This document shows positions 9,941-18,891 of a DNA stretch of 33,768 nt, in pieces. The notes under the pieces are model-generated. The model made no database searches and had not been told where the DNA came from. It worked only from the letters and a program-made list of their open reading frames with translations. Position 1 is the first letter of the stretch, and every line of letters begins with the position of its first letter. The position numbers and the translations under genes are program-made. This DNA is from a virus, in IMG/VR virus record IMGVR_UViG_3300046000_008886, positions 1 to 33,768 of that record, one strand, 5' to 3'.

Positions 9941-10396
9941 TTATTCTTCTATTATTTCTGCTCGATTTCCATCTACAGCAATTTCGTGCCACTTGACTCT
10001 TCCGTCAAGTATTGCTTGTTTAATATTTTTCTGTTTTCCCATCAAGAATGCATTTCCTGATTTTACTTCTATAAAATGCACTTCACACTTAGTCTTACTA
10101 TCTGTGTGAGTGAATCCTACATAATCAATTGGCATCCCTAAGAATACTACATCTTCAGGCGGGACTGGAAATTTTGTCATAAAGGGAACAAAATGCTCAA
10201 TTGTTTTACCCCAATTTACTGCTGACGATCTAAATGTAGAGTCTTTCTTTACTTTTGCTTTCTCAATTATATGAGAAGCATCTTTCTCCTCTAACTCAAG
10301 TTCTAGTCTATTAATCTCACTTTTAAGATAATTAATACTTTTAATTCCTAGAAATGCTATAAGAAGATTTGCGATTACTAATATTGCTGTTACCAT
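9941..10396 (-). CDS. Membrane-anchored Holliday-junction-resolvase-related endonuclease
   Basis: The 151-aa protein begins with a transmembrane helix (residues about 2-22), then a short coiled coil (about 25-50, NRLELELEEKDASHIIEKAK), then a nuclease core resembling the family of endonucleases related to archaeal Holliday junction resolvases. PIDYVGF supplies an acidic residue and HFIEVKSG the E-x-K of the PD-(D/E)xK fold. The membrane anchor is typical of that bacterial family. The role in the phage is unknown; DNA repair or degradation are options. It overlaps the upstream 42-aa gene by 7 nt. Confidence 0.8.
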   Translation of the reverse strand: MVTAILVIANLLIAFLGIKSINYLKSEINRLELELEEKDASHIIEKAKVKKDSTFRSSAVNWGKTIEHFVPFMTKFPVPPEDVVFLGMPIDYVGFTHTDSKTKCEVHFIEVKSGNAFLMGKQKNIKQAILDGRVKWHEIAVDGNRAEIIEE

Positions 10397-10518
10397 AATT
10401 TATTACCTTCTAACAACTTTTTCTCCTGGCTTTTTGTCGGCTCAGGAGATTCAGGTTGCTTTTTCGTTGTTTCTTTTATGAATAATTGGTAGATCCAATC
10501 TGTTCCTAGTGGTACCAT
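10390..10518 (-). CDS. Small hypothetical protein, 42 aa
   Basis: The frame MVPLGTDWIYQLFIKETTKK... ends in LW and TAA within the ATGGTAA overlap with the nuclease gene. It starts 4 nt after the nrdJ stop. The second half is rich in Lys, Pro and Glu. Tight packing on both sides suggests a real, co-translated gene. No family recognised. Confidence 0.55.
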   Translation of the reverse strand: MVPLGTDWIYQLFIKETTKKQPESPEPTKSQEKKLLEGNKLW

Positions 10519-10522
10519 AGTA

Positions 10523-12385
10523 TTAACGTACTTCACAAGCTCCGCCACCACATGCAACTGAGTCTGTTAGGGTTGTTTCGTCTGAATATTCAACTACCTG
10601 TGTAAGGTCGATTGAGTGTAATTTTTCAGCCAATGCTTCAAACTCCTCTTTTGTACAATCCGTAAATGGTGCTTGAATATATGTTCCTCCATCATAGGGT
10701 AAAACTGATAATCCATTGTAGAATGAGCGGTTCTCCCACATCCATTCACCTGCCTGATCCCATTCTTCAGCTTTTAGGCTTATTGTTGCAGAGACGTTGT
10801 GAGTGTTTGAGCCACCCCTATGTCCAGGCTTTATCCACTCCTGTGATACTTTTTTAACTCTCTCTAATAAATCGAAAGGGCTTTCAGTTCTCAGTATAGC
10901 TCCTTGTGGTGCTTTTTGTGGTACAGATATTACTGCTGTATCGTGAGGTCTGAAGAACTCATCTTCTACTAATTCAGGATGATTTTCTGCTAAGTATTTG
11001 TAGATTGATTCATTCTTACCAACTCTAATACGTCTGATGTAATAATCATTATGCCAAGCATGAATTCCTGATGAAGTTCCTAGTGTTAGAGAAGTTGTTC
11101 CAGCTGGCTTAACTGTTGTTGTTCTAGCTGATTTATTTATTCCAATTAGTTTTGCAACTCTTTCGTTTTCTTCTTTCACAACTTTAGCCGATTCCTTCAT
11201 GTTGTATTTCATTACAACTCCAGATCCAATTCCTGTCATAGATACTCCAATCAAAGCATCTTTCTCAGTTGTTCTTTTCCATACATCTCTTAAATAATGA
11301 AAGTCTGTATACCCTGCTTGAAGAGTTCCAATAAATGCTGCAGCTCTTACTCTATTGTTTAAATCCTCTTGAGATTCAATATCAGATACATTTACCTCAC
11401 AGAGGTTACAAAATTGATTTGGACGTAGGGCGATTTCGCAACAAGGATTAGTTCCCCAATCTTTATCGTTAGTAAAATAGAATCCTGGCTCTCCTGCTCC
11501 TGATGCTTCTACTCTTTTCCATAGATCCATAAAGAAATCTTTTGTGATTTTATGTCTCAATAAAGTTGCAGAGTTATTTGCTCTACCTCTTTGTGGATTG
11601 TTCTCCCACCATGGACCTGATTTACAAGCAATCATTTCTTCATCATCTGCTGAGAATAATGAAATTAATGCTGCTCTTCTAATTCCTCCTGCTAGAACTG
11701 CATCTGCAATGTGGCAAACCATATCATGCACTTCGATTGTTGTTAATCTTTCTCCGTTTTCTTTTGCTTCCAGTATGCTTAGGAGTTTATGAATACAATC
11801 TTTAAGCGGTTGTGGTCCTGGTGCTTTTCCGCCTGATGTTACAAGCTGTGCTCCTTTGTGTCTAATATCTGAAAAGTCAAATTCAGGTGTTGAAACACTT
11901 CCTCCTGTGTAGGATTTAAATACTACTTTGATTGCATCAGCCCAACCCTCAATTGAATCTCCGATTAAGAATCTTCTCTTTCTATTAGTACTTGGTTTTC
12001 TAATCTCAGGTAGTTTTTCAACGTGGTGTTTTTGTACTGAGTATCCTACTCCGGTTCCTCCTAGTAAAAGGAACATTGCTTCTGAGAATGCATCGATGCT
12101 GTCGATTGGTAGGTACGCACAGTTGTAAATTCTATTTGGGGAAATCTCCACAGGTTTTCCTGCGAATTGCATCGATCTCATCGATGGTAATATTTTTTTC
12201 GTTAAAACATATTCAGAATATATTTTCTCTATTTCCTCTTTTAAAGCGGGAAACTTCTTAATATGCATGTCCTTGTTTCGGGTAACTAATTCATTCCAGC
12301 TCTCTCTTCTGTTATGTTCTGGTGTGAATTTTGCATACTTCATGTAAACTGTTAGGTCGGATAAAATCTTTTGTGATGCGTCCAT
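10523..12385 (-). CDS. nrdJ: Adenosylcobalamin-dependent (class II) ribonucleotide reductase
   Basis: The enzyme reduces ribonucleotides to deoxyribonucleotides for phage DNA synthesis, using vitamin B12 coenzyme. The 620-aa length and the opening LTVYMKYAKF and GGTGVGYSV segments match the monomeric ribonucleoside-triphosphate reductase type. NPCCEIALRPNQFCNLCEVN (about 313-332) holds active-site cysteines and the loop. The C-terminal CGGGAC (about 612-617) is the redox shuttle pair for thioredoxin. B12 must come from the host. Two in-frame TAG codons lie just before the start. Confidence 0.95.
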   Translation of the reverse strand: MDASQKILSDLTVYMKYAKFTPEHNRRESWNELVTRNKDMHIKKFPALKEEIEKIYSEYVLTKKILPSMRSMQFAGKPVEISPNRIYNCAYLPIDSIDAFSEAMFLLLGGTGVGYSVQKHHVEKLPEIRKPSTNRKRRFLIGDSIEGWADAIKVVFKSYTGGSVSTPEFDFSDIRHKGAQLVTSGGKAPGPQPLKDCIHKLLSILEAKENGERLTTIEVHDMVCHIADAVLAGGIRRAALISLFSADDEEMIACKSGPWWENNPQRGRANNSATLLRHKITKDFFMDLWKRVEASGAGEPGFYFTNDKDWGTNPCCEIALRPNQFCNLCEVNVSDIESQEDLNNRVRAAAFIGTLQAGYTDFHYLRDVWKRTTEKDALIGVSMTGIGSGVVMKYNMKESAKVVKEENERVAKLIGINKSARTTTVKPAGTTSLTLGTSSGIHAWHNDYYIRRIRVGKNESIYKYLAENHPELVEDEFFRPHDTAVISVPQKAPQGAILRTESPFDLLERVKKVSQEWIKPGHRGGSNTHNVSATISLKAEEWDQAGEWMWENRSFYNGLSVLPYDGGTYIQAPFTDCTKEEFEALAEKLHSIDLTQVVEYSDETTLTDSVACGGGACEVR

Positions 12386-12556
12386 AATTTTCTACTAGTA
12401 ATTCTCTTTAATTGTTTTTATATAATACTCTTTAATTTTCATATAACCTCTTTTTTTACTGCTTTAAGGGGTTTTTCCCCTTTAAACCTCGTGTTTCCCT
12501 AAGTTTTTCTCATTCTGCTGCTTTTTGTTAGTTAAGACTGTAGAAATAAATAGGCT
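12386..12556 (-). other. Leader region of nrdJ with hairpin
   Basis: TTTAAAGGGG and CCCCTTAAA (12463-12486) form a hairpin with an A5 loop and a one-base bulge. No T-run follows on the minus strand, so its role as a terminator of the helicase unit is doubtful. A 15-codon frame (12395-12442, starting MKIKEYY) ends in TAG TAG, in frame with nrdJ. No other gene seen. Confidence 0.45.
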
Positions 12557-13909
12557 CTAAAAAGGAACTTGGCTTTCTAGTTCAAAAAATTTGTTAGCAA
12601 TATCTTTATAACTTCCTCTAGGTTTATCGCCTGATTCATCTATTAACATGTTTCCTAGAATCTCAATATGTCCGTTATTTGTATCTACTTTTGCATCCCA
12701 AGTCATTCCATCCATTCCGTATCTGTTTTTCATAACGTGAATTCTTCCTGTTCCTAAAACTTTATCTTCTTTCATTCTCGAAAGAGATAGGCAAATATCT
12801 GCAACCATCATCTTGTCATAAGAGCCTGCTGCTTTATCTCCTTCAATTACTGAATCCTTAGCACCCATTCTGTTAACTTGAGATGGTGTTAGAATAGGTA
12901 TTTGAAGTTCCTTAGCTAATCCTTTTGCTGCAATAAATACATCATCTATTTCATCTTTTCTCTCTGTGAAACGAGATTTTGAAGGTGCTTTTAAGTAATC
13001 AACATAATCAATAACAATCATATCTGGTTTATGATCCATATCTATACATTTTTGAATGTGAGACTTAATTGTATTGATTGAAGCTCCTTTTGGTGGATAT
13101 TCTTTTACGATTAATTTTCCTTTCAACTTACCTACAATCTTTTCAACTTCTCCTCTATGTTTATTTACTTCTTCAATTCCATGTCCGGTGAAGTAGCAGT
13201 CAAAACGTTTTCCTACATAGTCTTCTCCTAATTCTAGAGTATAGAAATTTACATTGAATCCCATTAGTACGGCATGTGCTGCTGCTGCAACCATAGTCCA
13301 AGACTTTCCTCCTCCAGGATTTCCAAACATAATAATTAAATCACCAGGTCCCCAACCTCCTCCTATGGTTTCATTCATAATAGGCCAAGGAGTTGGAATA
13401 GTTGGTCTGTAGTTTTCTCTATATCTGCTTTCTACATCCTTATTGTATTCATGGCCCATATTCTTATCCATACCAGCTCTCATAGCTCTTTCAATCAATC
13501 CTCTAATTCCATCAAAGTCTCCTTGATTTAAAAGGTCTGCTGAGTTTAATAGTGCTGCTTTAAGCTCTTGATTTTTTGCGAAAGTGGTGAACTCTTCTAC
13601 AACGTATGCTAGATCTTCTTGAGTTGCTTCGTAACAGTTTCTTAATTCTGCTTTTACTGCTACCTGTAAAATATCATTCTCTACTTTTTGCAATTCGATT
13701 TTTAATGCCTCTAATGAAATTGTAGTATGATACTTATCATAGTACTTAATAGTAGTCTCTAGAATCCATTTATGGGCATCTGAATCAAAATAATCTGGCT
13801 GTAGTAAATCTCTTGTGTTAAGCAGGAATTTTTTGTCTGTCAATAATGCTCCCAATACTTTTAATTGGAATCCTTTCCCGTAGGACGATAATTTTGCTAA
13901 TGATGTCAT
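12557..13909 (-). CDS. Replicative DNA helicase, DnaB/T4 gp41 type
   Basis: It unwinds duplex DNA at the fork as a hexamer. In 450 aa the N-terminal 150 residues are helical, as in the primase-binding domain. A RecA-fold core follows with Walker A GNPGGGKSW (about 196-204), an arginine/glutamate strand YTLELGED, Walker B MIVIDYVDYL (about 286-295), and motif H3-like TPSQVNR. It lies in a replication block with exonuclease, recombinase and SSB, as in T4-like phages. Confidence 0.93.
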   Translation of the reverse strand: MTSLAKLSSYGKGFQLKVLGALLTDKKFLLNTRDLLQPDYFDSDAHKWILETTIKYYDKYHTTISLEALKIELQKVENDILQVAVKAELRNCYEATQEDLAYVVEEFTTFAKNQELKAALLNSADLLNQGDFDGIRGLIERAMRAGMDKNMGHEYNKDVESRYRENYRPTIPTPWPIMNETIGGGWGPGDLIIMFGNPGGGKSWTMVAAAAHAVLMGFNVNFYTLELGEDYVGKRFDCYFTGHGIEEVNKHRGEVEKIVGKLKGKLIVKEYPPKGASINTIKSHIQKCIDMDHKPDMIVIDYVDYLKAPSKSRFTERKDEIDDVFIAAKGLAKELQIPILTPSQVNRMGAKDSVIEGDKAAGSYDKMMVADICLSLSRMKEDKVLGTGRIHVMKNRYGMDGMTWDAKVDTNNGHIEILGNMLIDESGDKPRGSYKDIANKFFELESQVPF

Positions 13910-13929
13910 GTAACTTATTTTATTATAAC

Positions 13930-14961
13930 TTATTTTTTATATGTCGAAAGCGGTCTAAAAATTTCCAACCAGCCTTCAACGTTTTTGTTTAGAGCTTCGA
14001 TTTGATCTGCCTCTAACATTTTTAAGAAAGTAGCTACCTGTAAAGAAGGTATTGTCTCTCTTATCTTATCTAATATATGAACTATTTCGTAATCTCCCAA
14101 CCTTGGCTCTAAAAGATTCATTAGTTCCCAATTAGTTTTTACTTTTTCCCAATCGTAAATAATACTTGCAAAGACTTTCTTTGGTTTCTTTTCCTGCAAC
14201 TTCTGTTCACAAATATCGTAAATATCCTGTAGCTGGACAGATGGGTTATTTATTAATTCTGGAAATTCCTTTAGTAGTGTTTTTGGACCAAGAGATTTTA
14301 TTCCTGTCAGGTTATCTGAATTATCACCCAGTAGTGCTTTCATGATTAGGTAATTCTCAGGAATCATACCTATTTCTTCCTGTACCTCTTTTTTTCCGTA
14401 GGTTTTTTTCTTGATAGGAGAATAAACTTCTATATTTTCATCTACTATCTGTAAAAAATCCTTATCAGAAGAAACAATTGTTACTTTTTTTCCATTAGCT
14501 CCAAATTTTTGAGCTAGATACGAAATTGTATCATCTGCTTCTATCTTATCAATAGAGATTAAAGTTAGAGGTAAGCATTGTAGGTATTCAACCAATCGTC
14601 CCATTTGCATTGTCATGCTCTGGAATTCATCATCTTTATCGTCGAATATTTCCCAATTGGTAATCCTCTTAATGTTCCTATTTGCTTTGTATTCAGGATC
14701 AATACTCTTTCTACTTGAAGAAGAAGCTTGTCCGTCAAATACGCAAATGATTCTAGTAGGGTCAATTGTTCTATTTAGGAACCCTAATGATCTAAGGAAG
14801 CCAACAAGACCACCGGTGTGGTGCCCTTGCGGATTCATAGACTGTAGCATTGCAAAAGACCTTATAAAGGTATTCATACTATCTACAATTAAAACATGGT
14901 CGTTTAGTTTCCTGTCTGGTTTTTTTTCGATTTTATTTAGGATGTCTAAATAACTACTCAT
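13930..14961 (-). CDS. 5'-3' exonuclease (T4 RNase H / FEN family)
   Basis: It removes RNA primers and 5' flaps on the lagging strand. In 343 aa metal-binding acidic residues are visible in order: IVDSMNTF (about 25-32), CVFDGQ (about 78-83), IEADDTI (about 140-146), and SSDKDFLQ (about 163-170). The helix-hairpin-helix part GDNSDNLTGIKSLGPKT (about 213-229) follows. The RKSIDPEYKANR segment is the usual basic arch. The start codon lies inside the end of the recombinase gene (8-nt overlap), indicating coupling. Confidence 0.93.
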   Translation of the reverse strand: MSSYLDILNKIEKKPDRKLNDHVLIVDSMNTFIRSFAMLQSMNPQGHHTGGLVGFLRSLGFLNRTIDPTRIICVFDGQASSSSRKSIDPEYKANRNIKRITNWEIFDDKDDEFQSMTMQMGRLVEYLQCLPLTLISIDKIEADDTISYLAQKFGANGKKVTIVSSDKDFLQIVDENIEVYSPIKKKTYGKKEVQEEIGMIPENYLIMKALLGDNSDNLTGIKSLGPKTLLKEFPELINNPSVQLQDIYDICEQKLQEKKPKKVFASIIYDWEKVKTNWELMNLLEPRLGDYEIVHILDKIRETIPSLQVATFLKMLEADQIEALNKNVEGWLEIFRPLSTYKK

Positions 14962-16033
14962 CGAGCATTTCCATATCAGTTCTTACATCTTCTCCTACTT
15001 CGGCTTCGATTGTTACTGTAAAGTCTGTTGACCCTAAAGTGTTAGCCCAAGATCCTTTATGAGTATCCTTGTAGTTATCAATTGCTTTCTTATCGTCTGC
15101 AATAAATCCATGACTTGTCATAATGATTGCTCCTCTAGATTGAATTCCATCAATATGGTTTTTCTCTATCTGAACTTTAGTTCTTTTAGCAAATTCAAAC
15201 TCCTTACCTTTTGTAACAGCTTTGATTTTACTTGTTCCTGAGTTTGTTATATTTCCAAAGGTAATAATAACTGTTGAGTCATACCACATTGTTTTTCCCC
15301 CTTTATTCTCCAAGCGAGGTTGTCCCATTGGATGTTCAGGTTTTGCAGTCCAAACTTTATTTACAGCCACTAAAGTATTTGTATACTTGCTTGCTTCTTT
15401 TCTTGATAACATAATCTTTTGATTTACGTTATTTCCAAACTGAGTTGACATTGCTCCTGCATTCCATTCATTATTATTCTTATTTGATCTAACTGACAGT
15501 TCGCATGGTACTGATCCAACTGAATCCCAGAAGAAACATAAATCGTAAGGAAGATTTCCTTTCTTTTGTTCGTCGATTAAGTCTAGGATGTAAACTGCTA
15601 CGTCTTCTATAGTGTTTAGAGTTCCTCTATCAGCATATAAGAAAAATCCTTTATAGTCAGTTATTTCTCCAGTTTCTTCATCTACAACTTCTTCAACTTG
15701 AAGACCCATCATTTGAGCATGAGGCCATGACCATTTCATCTCAGTAATAATGAATACCGGAAGAACTTGTCTCTTTTGAGCTTCTACTGCTGCTTCTAAT
15801 AGTAAGGTTGTTTTTCCAGTATCAGAATGTCCTCTTAAGAGGGTAATATGTCCCATAGGAATTCCTTTGAGAGATGTTACCTCAGTAAAGGCATCTGAAA
15901 CTTTTAACCAGTCTTGGCTCTTAAACTTTACTGAAGTATTTGAGAACCCTTTGTTTTTCTTAAAGTTGTCCAAACTAAAACCGCCTTTGATTATATCGCT
16001 AGCGGTTTTTGTTGTTGTTTTTTTAATTGCCAT
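14954..16033 (-). CDS. uvsX: UvsX/RecA-like recombinase
   Basis: It promotes strand exchange for recombination-dependent replication and repair. In 359 aa Walker A RGHSDTGKTTL lies at about 68-78, with Walker B-like DLCFFWDSVGS at about 164-174 and a DNA-loop region with ANTLGS near the C-terminus. The N-terminal 40 residues are basic and low-complexity. It starts 4 nt after the SSB gene stop, matching the functional pairing of UvsX with gp32. Confidence 0.92.
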   Translation of the reverse strand: MAIKKTTTKTASDIIKGGFSLDNFKKNKGFSNTSVKFKSQDWLKVSDAFTEVTSLKGIPMGHITLLRGHSDTGKTTLLLEAAVEAQKRQVLPVFIITEMKWSWPHAQMMGLQVEEVVDEETGEITDYKGFFLYADRGTLNTIEDVAVYILDLIDEQKKGNLPYDLCFFWDSVGSVPCELSVRSNKNNNEWNAGAMSTQFGNNVNQKIMLSRKEASKYTNTLVAVNKVWTAKPEHPMGQPRLENKGGKTMWYDSTVIITFGNITNSGTSKIKAVTKGKEFEFAKRTKVQIEKNHIDGIQSRGAIIMTSHGFIADDKKAIDNYKDTHKGSWANTLGSTDFTVTIEAEVGEDVRTDMEMLDE

Positions 16034-16036
16034 TTC

Positions 16037-16873
16037 TTAGTTAAATAAATCGTCAAATTTATTTACAGTGCTTTTGTTACCCTCTACAGCAGTCTCCAAA
16101 GTGAAGTCTGTTTTATTACTTCCTAAAGCTTTGTCTAAGTCAGTTGGAGCTGTAGTAACTGGTGCAATTGATTCAGCTGGAATGTTTGCTGGTGTTGCAA
16201 TTTCTTCTCCTGGGTTAAGATACTCTTGTAATTTTTTCTTAATGTATTCGTAGTCGTACTGAGTTTGTACTTCTAAAGCATTTGGTTGATCCTTCAACCA
16301 AGAGTTTACTTTACTATCATCATCTGATAATACTGTTTGTTTTGGTTTGATACGAACCGTGGTAGTTGGAAATTGACCTGGTCCTGCTGCTGGTGTATTT
16401 TCTACAACCATATCCCATCCGCTCATTACGTCTGTAAAATCTCCAATGTCTTCATCCTCTGCTAAAGCCAATAATGCTTTATAGATATTTACTCCGAATG
16501 ACCAAAGACGAACTCCTTTTTCTTCTTCTCCTCTTACTACAACAGGAGCAAAGAATCTTGATTTAGGAGATAATTTTCCTGATAATGACCAGTTGTCTTT
16601 GTCAGATGTTTTTCTTAATTCTTTTACGAATTCTTCGATTGGATCTTGTTTTCCGTAGTTTGAAAGGGATACCATAGGGAACTTTCCTATGTTGTAATGT
16701 AGTTTAACCTCTGTGAAAGGGTCTGCAGCGTTGAAGGCTGAAGGGACAATTCTAATGGTTGATTTTCCGTTTGCCGGTCTCCAATAAATCTTATCGAAAT
16801 CGACCTTCTCTCTGTCCTGGTTTCCACCACTGTTTAAACTTTCTAATTTTTGTCTAATCGCTTTTAAATCCAT
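16037..16873 (-). CDS. 32: Single-stranded DNA-binding protein, T4 gp32-like
   Basis: It coats single-stranded DNA during replication and recombination. In 278 aa the N-terminal LxxLxS-type arm (AIRQKLESLNSGG) is the cooperativity domain in gp32. KIYWRPANGKSTIRIVPS starts the OB-fold, and the acidic C-terminus (TVNKFDDLFN) is the protein-interaction tail. The cysteines that bind zinc in T4 gp32 are absent. The leader is A/T-rich with TTAAA repeats, and a pseudoknotted terminator lies about 90 nt upstream. Confidence 0.88.
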   Translation of the reverse strand: MDLKAIRQKLESLNSGGNQDREKVDFDKIYWRPANGKSTIRIVPSAFNAADPFTEVKLHYNIGKFPMVSLSNYGKQDPIEEFVKELRKTSDKDNWSLSGKLSPKSRFFAPVVVRGEEEKGVRLWSFGVNIYKALLALAEDEDIGDFTDVMSGWDMVVENTPAAGPGQFPTTTVRIKPKQTVLSDDDSKVNSWLKDQPNALEVQTQYDYEYIKKKLQEYLNPGEEIATPANIPAESIAPVTTAPTDLDKALGSNKTDFTLETAVEGNKSTVNKFDDLFN

Positions 16874-16906
16874 GATAACTTTTTTTTTAATTTAACTTTA
16901 TTTTAC

Positions 16907-16927
16907 TTTATTATAATATACGAAACC
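16907..16927 (-). promoter_or_regulatory. Promoter-like motif upstream of the SSB gene
   Basis: The minus strand reads GGTTTCGTATATTATAATAAA, a close variant of the shared motif. It is followed by an unstructured leader of about 35 nt consisting almost only of A and T. Confidence 0.6.
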
Positions 16928-16957
16928 TTTTTTAATTTTCCAACCCTCTTTTTGCAT

Positions 16958-17014
16958 AAAAAAAGGAGAAATTAAAACAAACCCTCTGCGACAAGGTATT
17001 ATTTTAAAATCTCC
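16958..17014 (-). terminator. Terminator upstream of the SSB promoter, with pseudoknot potential
   Basis: On the minus strand GGAGATTTTAAAA pairs with TTTTAATTTCTCC (5 + 6 bp around a 2x2 internal loop), followed by seven T. Its 24-nt loop contains GTCGCAG, which is exactly complementary to CTGCGAC 20 nt upstream (17034-17040). It ends the unit holding the 151-aa gene and polymerase. Confidence 0.75.
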
Positions 17015-17079
17015 GTAATGTTTTTATAGAGTGGTCGCAGTACTCTTATTTAATATAAATAGCTTGTTTTTAGGTAAAC

Positions 17080-17535
17080 CTACACTTCCAGAATACGAAA
17101 AAGTTTAGTATTTACTCTTTTTAGTTCATTTCCTTTTGTTAATAGTATACAGTTTTGATAGTCGTTCCATTCCACTCTGAAGTTTGTATCTAATACTCCT
17201 CCGTTTAGAGATTCGATTAGACGATTTAGTGAATTGATTGTGTATAAGGTGTTTGATTCTTTTTTTCTATGCACTAAGATAGTGTTTTCTAAGAAATTAG
17301 AAACGTTTCCAAATTCTACGTTATAAGTACAAATATACTCATCTTGACTCTTTGAATAAAGAACGAAGATTTTATTATAAATGATCTTGTATTTTGTCTG
17401 TATTGTGCTTAGTATCTCGTCCAGTTGCTGTTCTGATGAGAAAGTGCAAAATAGTTTGTTTGACATGTCTGCGTGATTGTAATTATATTCGATGTCATAA
17501 TCGAACATGGTTGGCGCTACATTATTTTGTATCAT
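17080..17535 (-). CDS. Hypothetical protein, 151 aa
   Basis: This soluble protein, rich in Asn, Tyr and Lys, has a mixed alpha/beta pattern (TFSSEQQLDEILSTIQTKYKIIYNKIFVLYSK) and no membrane segment. It lies between the polymerase and SSB genes, so a replication role is possible but unsupported. A TATTTATAAATG block overlaps its start. No family recognised. Confidence 0.7.
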   Translation of the reverse strand: MIQNNVAPTMFDYDIEYNYNHADMSNKLFCTFSSEQQLDEILSTIQTKYKIIYNKIFVLYSKSQDEYICTYNVEFGNVSNFLENTILVHRKKESNTLYTINSLNRLIESLNGGVLDTNFRVEWNDYQNCILLTKGNELKRVNTKLFRILEV

Positions 17536-17554
17536 TTATAAATATGTTTTTATT

Positions 17555-18883
17555 TTATAAAACTAAGTTAGTACTGTATTTGAATTTTATAGGGTACTTT
17601 CCTCCCTGATTCATTATTTTTTCTAAAGATTCTAATGTTTCTTTTCCGTCTTCCTTATCAAAATCGAAGACAAAGGCGTCGTAAGTATATAGTGCTAATT
17701 TACTTTTCTTGTCTTGAAGAAACATTAACACATCTTTTAATATAAGAATATTTCTTGAAGTTTCCAAGCTTTGCATCATATAGTTCATAAGCTTCTGCGG
17801 ATGCATGTCTGGAAGATCTTGTGTAAATCTTTTTCCTGAGATTGGATCCTCTACATATCCTTGTTCTTTAAATTGTTTCCAAAGTGTTGCAATGTACTTT
17901 TCTATTTTATCAAATACCTCAAGGAATGCATACTCCGGTGGAATCTTTCCATAAATGGCATGGAAGTTGATTTGCTTTGCTTTTGCATATTCATCTTCAG
18001 CTATTTCATCCTTTCCAAAATAAAGTCTAGCCAATTGAACGTGAGCTGATTCATCTGTTAATTCATATCCGATTTGCTCGCATAATAACCTCAAGTGATA
18101 TCCATCAAAATCCATCTCTACGAAAACATCATTCTGAGGAATAATTGCTTTCCTAAACTCAGGTGCTTTTGGTATTGCTGCAAAATTTACAGAATTAAAA
18201 GCATTTGTTGGTCTAGAAGTTGTATTATAAAGATTATACGAAGTATAAATAATATTATTATCAATACTGTAAACAGGATTGTTTGGTTTAAATAATGCTA
18301 AGAAGGATTCATGGGTTATTCTCAATCCAGCTCTCTCAATCATAAAAAAAACAGACGTTGCAGTTTTATTATAAAAGTCAAAACCATTTGGTATTGCGTA
18401 CTGTAATATGCAATCTAAAGCTTTGTAATTCTCTTCACATTTTTCAAATAACTTTGATATTGGAATTATAGCATTTATTTCTTTAAAATCATAGAAACGA
18501 TTGTAATACCAATTGCAAGTTGAGTTGGATCTTGGAAGTTCAAGCCTAGTATAAGAAGTCATTGAGTAAAGTAAAGAAAGATCTATAACTGACGGTAGTA
18601 TGAAGTGGTACATCAATTCTTTCTTATCAAATGTATAAAGTGTACTGTACTCTTTTAAAATGTCAGAGACACAGTTTTTTGATACATTTAATCCTTCATC
18701 ATGACTTATTGGAATAATATACCCTTCATGGTGATTCAAAGGTCTTAGGTAAACTGCTACCGTAGTAGTAAGAAGCGGGTGGTAGTTGTCGTTTGAAGAA
18801 ATAACCTCTACAAAACCTCCTTTCCTACCTAAGTTTTTGAGCAATTGGATTTGCTCTTCTGTTTCTATTATATAGAATGCCAT
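17555..18883 (-). CDS. Short divergent family A DNA polymerase
   Basis: The C-terminal half carries polymerase motifs in order: motif A EMDFDGYHLRLL (about 256-267, catalytic Asp kept), motif B KAKQINFHAIYG (about 301-312, K and Y kept), and motif C YTYDAFVFDF (about 399-408), where the usual HDE reads YDA. TSRPTNAFNSVNFAAIP is the family region before motif A. The first 200 residues resemble a degenerate 3'-5' exonuclease domain (TFDKKEL, DLSLLYS) without the first DxE motif. At 442 aa it is shorter than T7 polymerase (704 aa) or PolA. It is probably the replicative polymerase or a repair relative. Confidence 0.8.
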   Translation of the reverse strand: MAFYIIETEEQIQLLKNLGRKGGFVEVISSNDNYHPLLTTTVAVYLRPLNHHEGYIIPISHDEGLNVSKNCVSDILKEYSTLYTFDKKELMYHFILPSVIDLSLLYSMTSYTRLELPRSNSTCNWYYNRFYDFKEINAIIPISKLFEKCEENYKALDCILQYAIPNGFDFYNKTATSVFFMIERAGLRITHESFLALFKPNNPVYSIDNNIIYTSYNLYNTTSRPTNAFNSVNFAAIPKAPEFRKAIIPQNDVFVEMDFDGYHLRLLCEQIGYELTDESAHVQLARLYFGKDEIAEDEYAKAKQINFHAIYGKIPPEYAFLEVFDKIEKYIATLWKQFKEQGYVEDPISGKRFTQDLPDMHPQKLMNYMMQSLETSRNILILKDVLMFLQDKKSKLALYTYDAFVFDFDKEDGKETLESLEKIMNQGGKYPIKFKYSTNLVL

Positions 18884-18891
18884 AACCTTTT

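Noticed and set aside
7626-12385. Alternative genetic code with TAG reassigned
   Set aside because: queC ends in TAG at family length and other genes end in TAG at natural ends. No CTA-anticodon tRNA with a normal anticodon loop was found.
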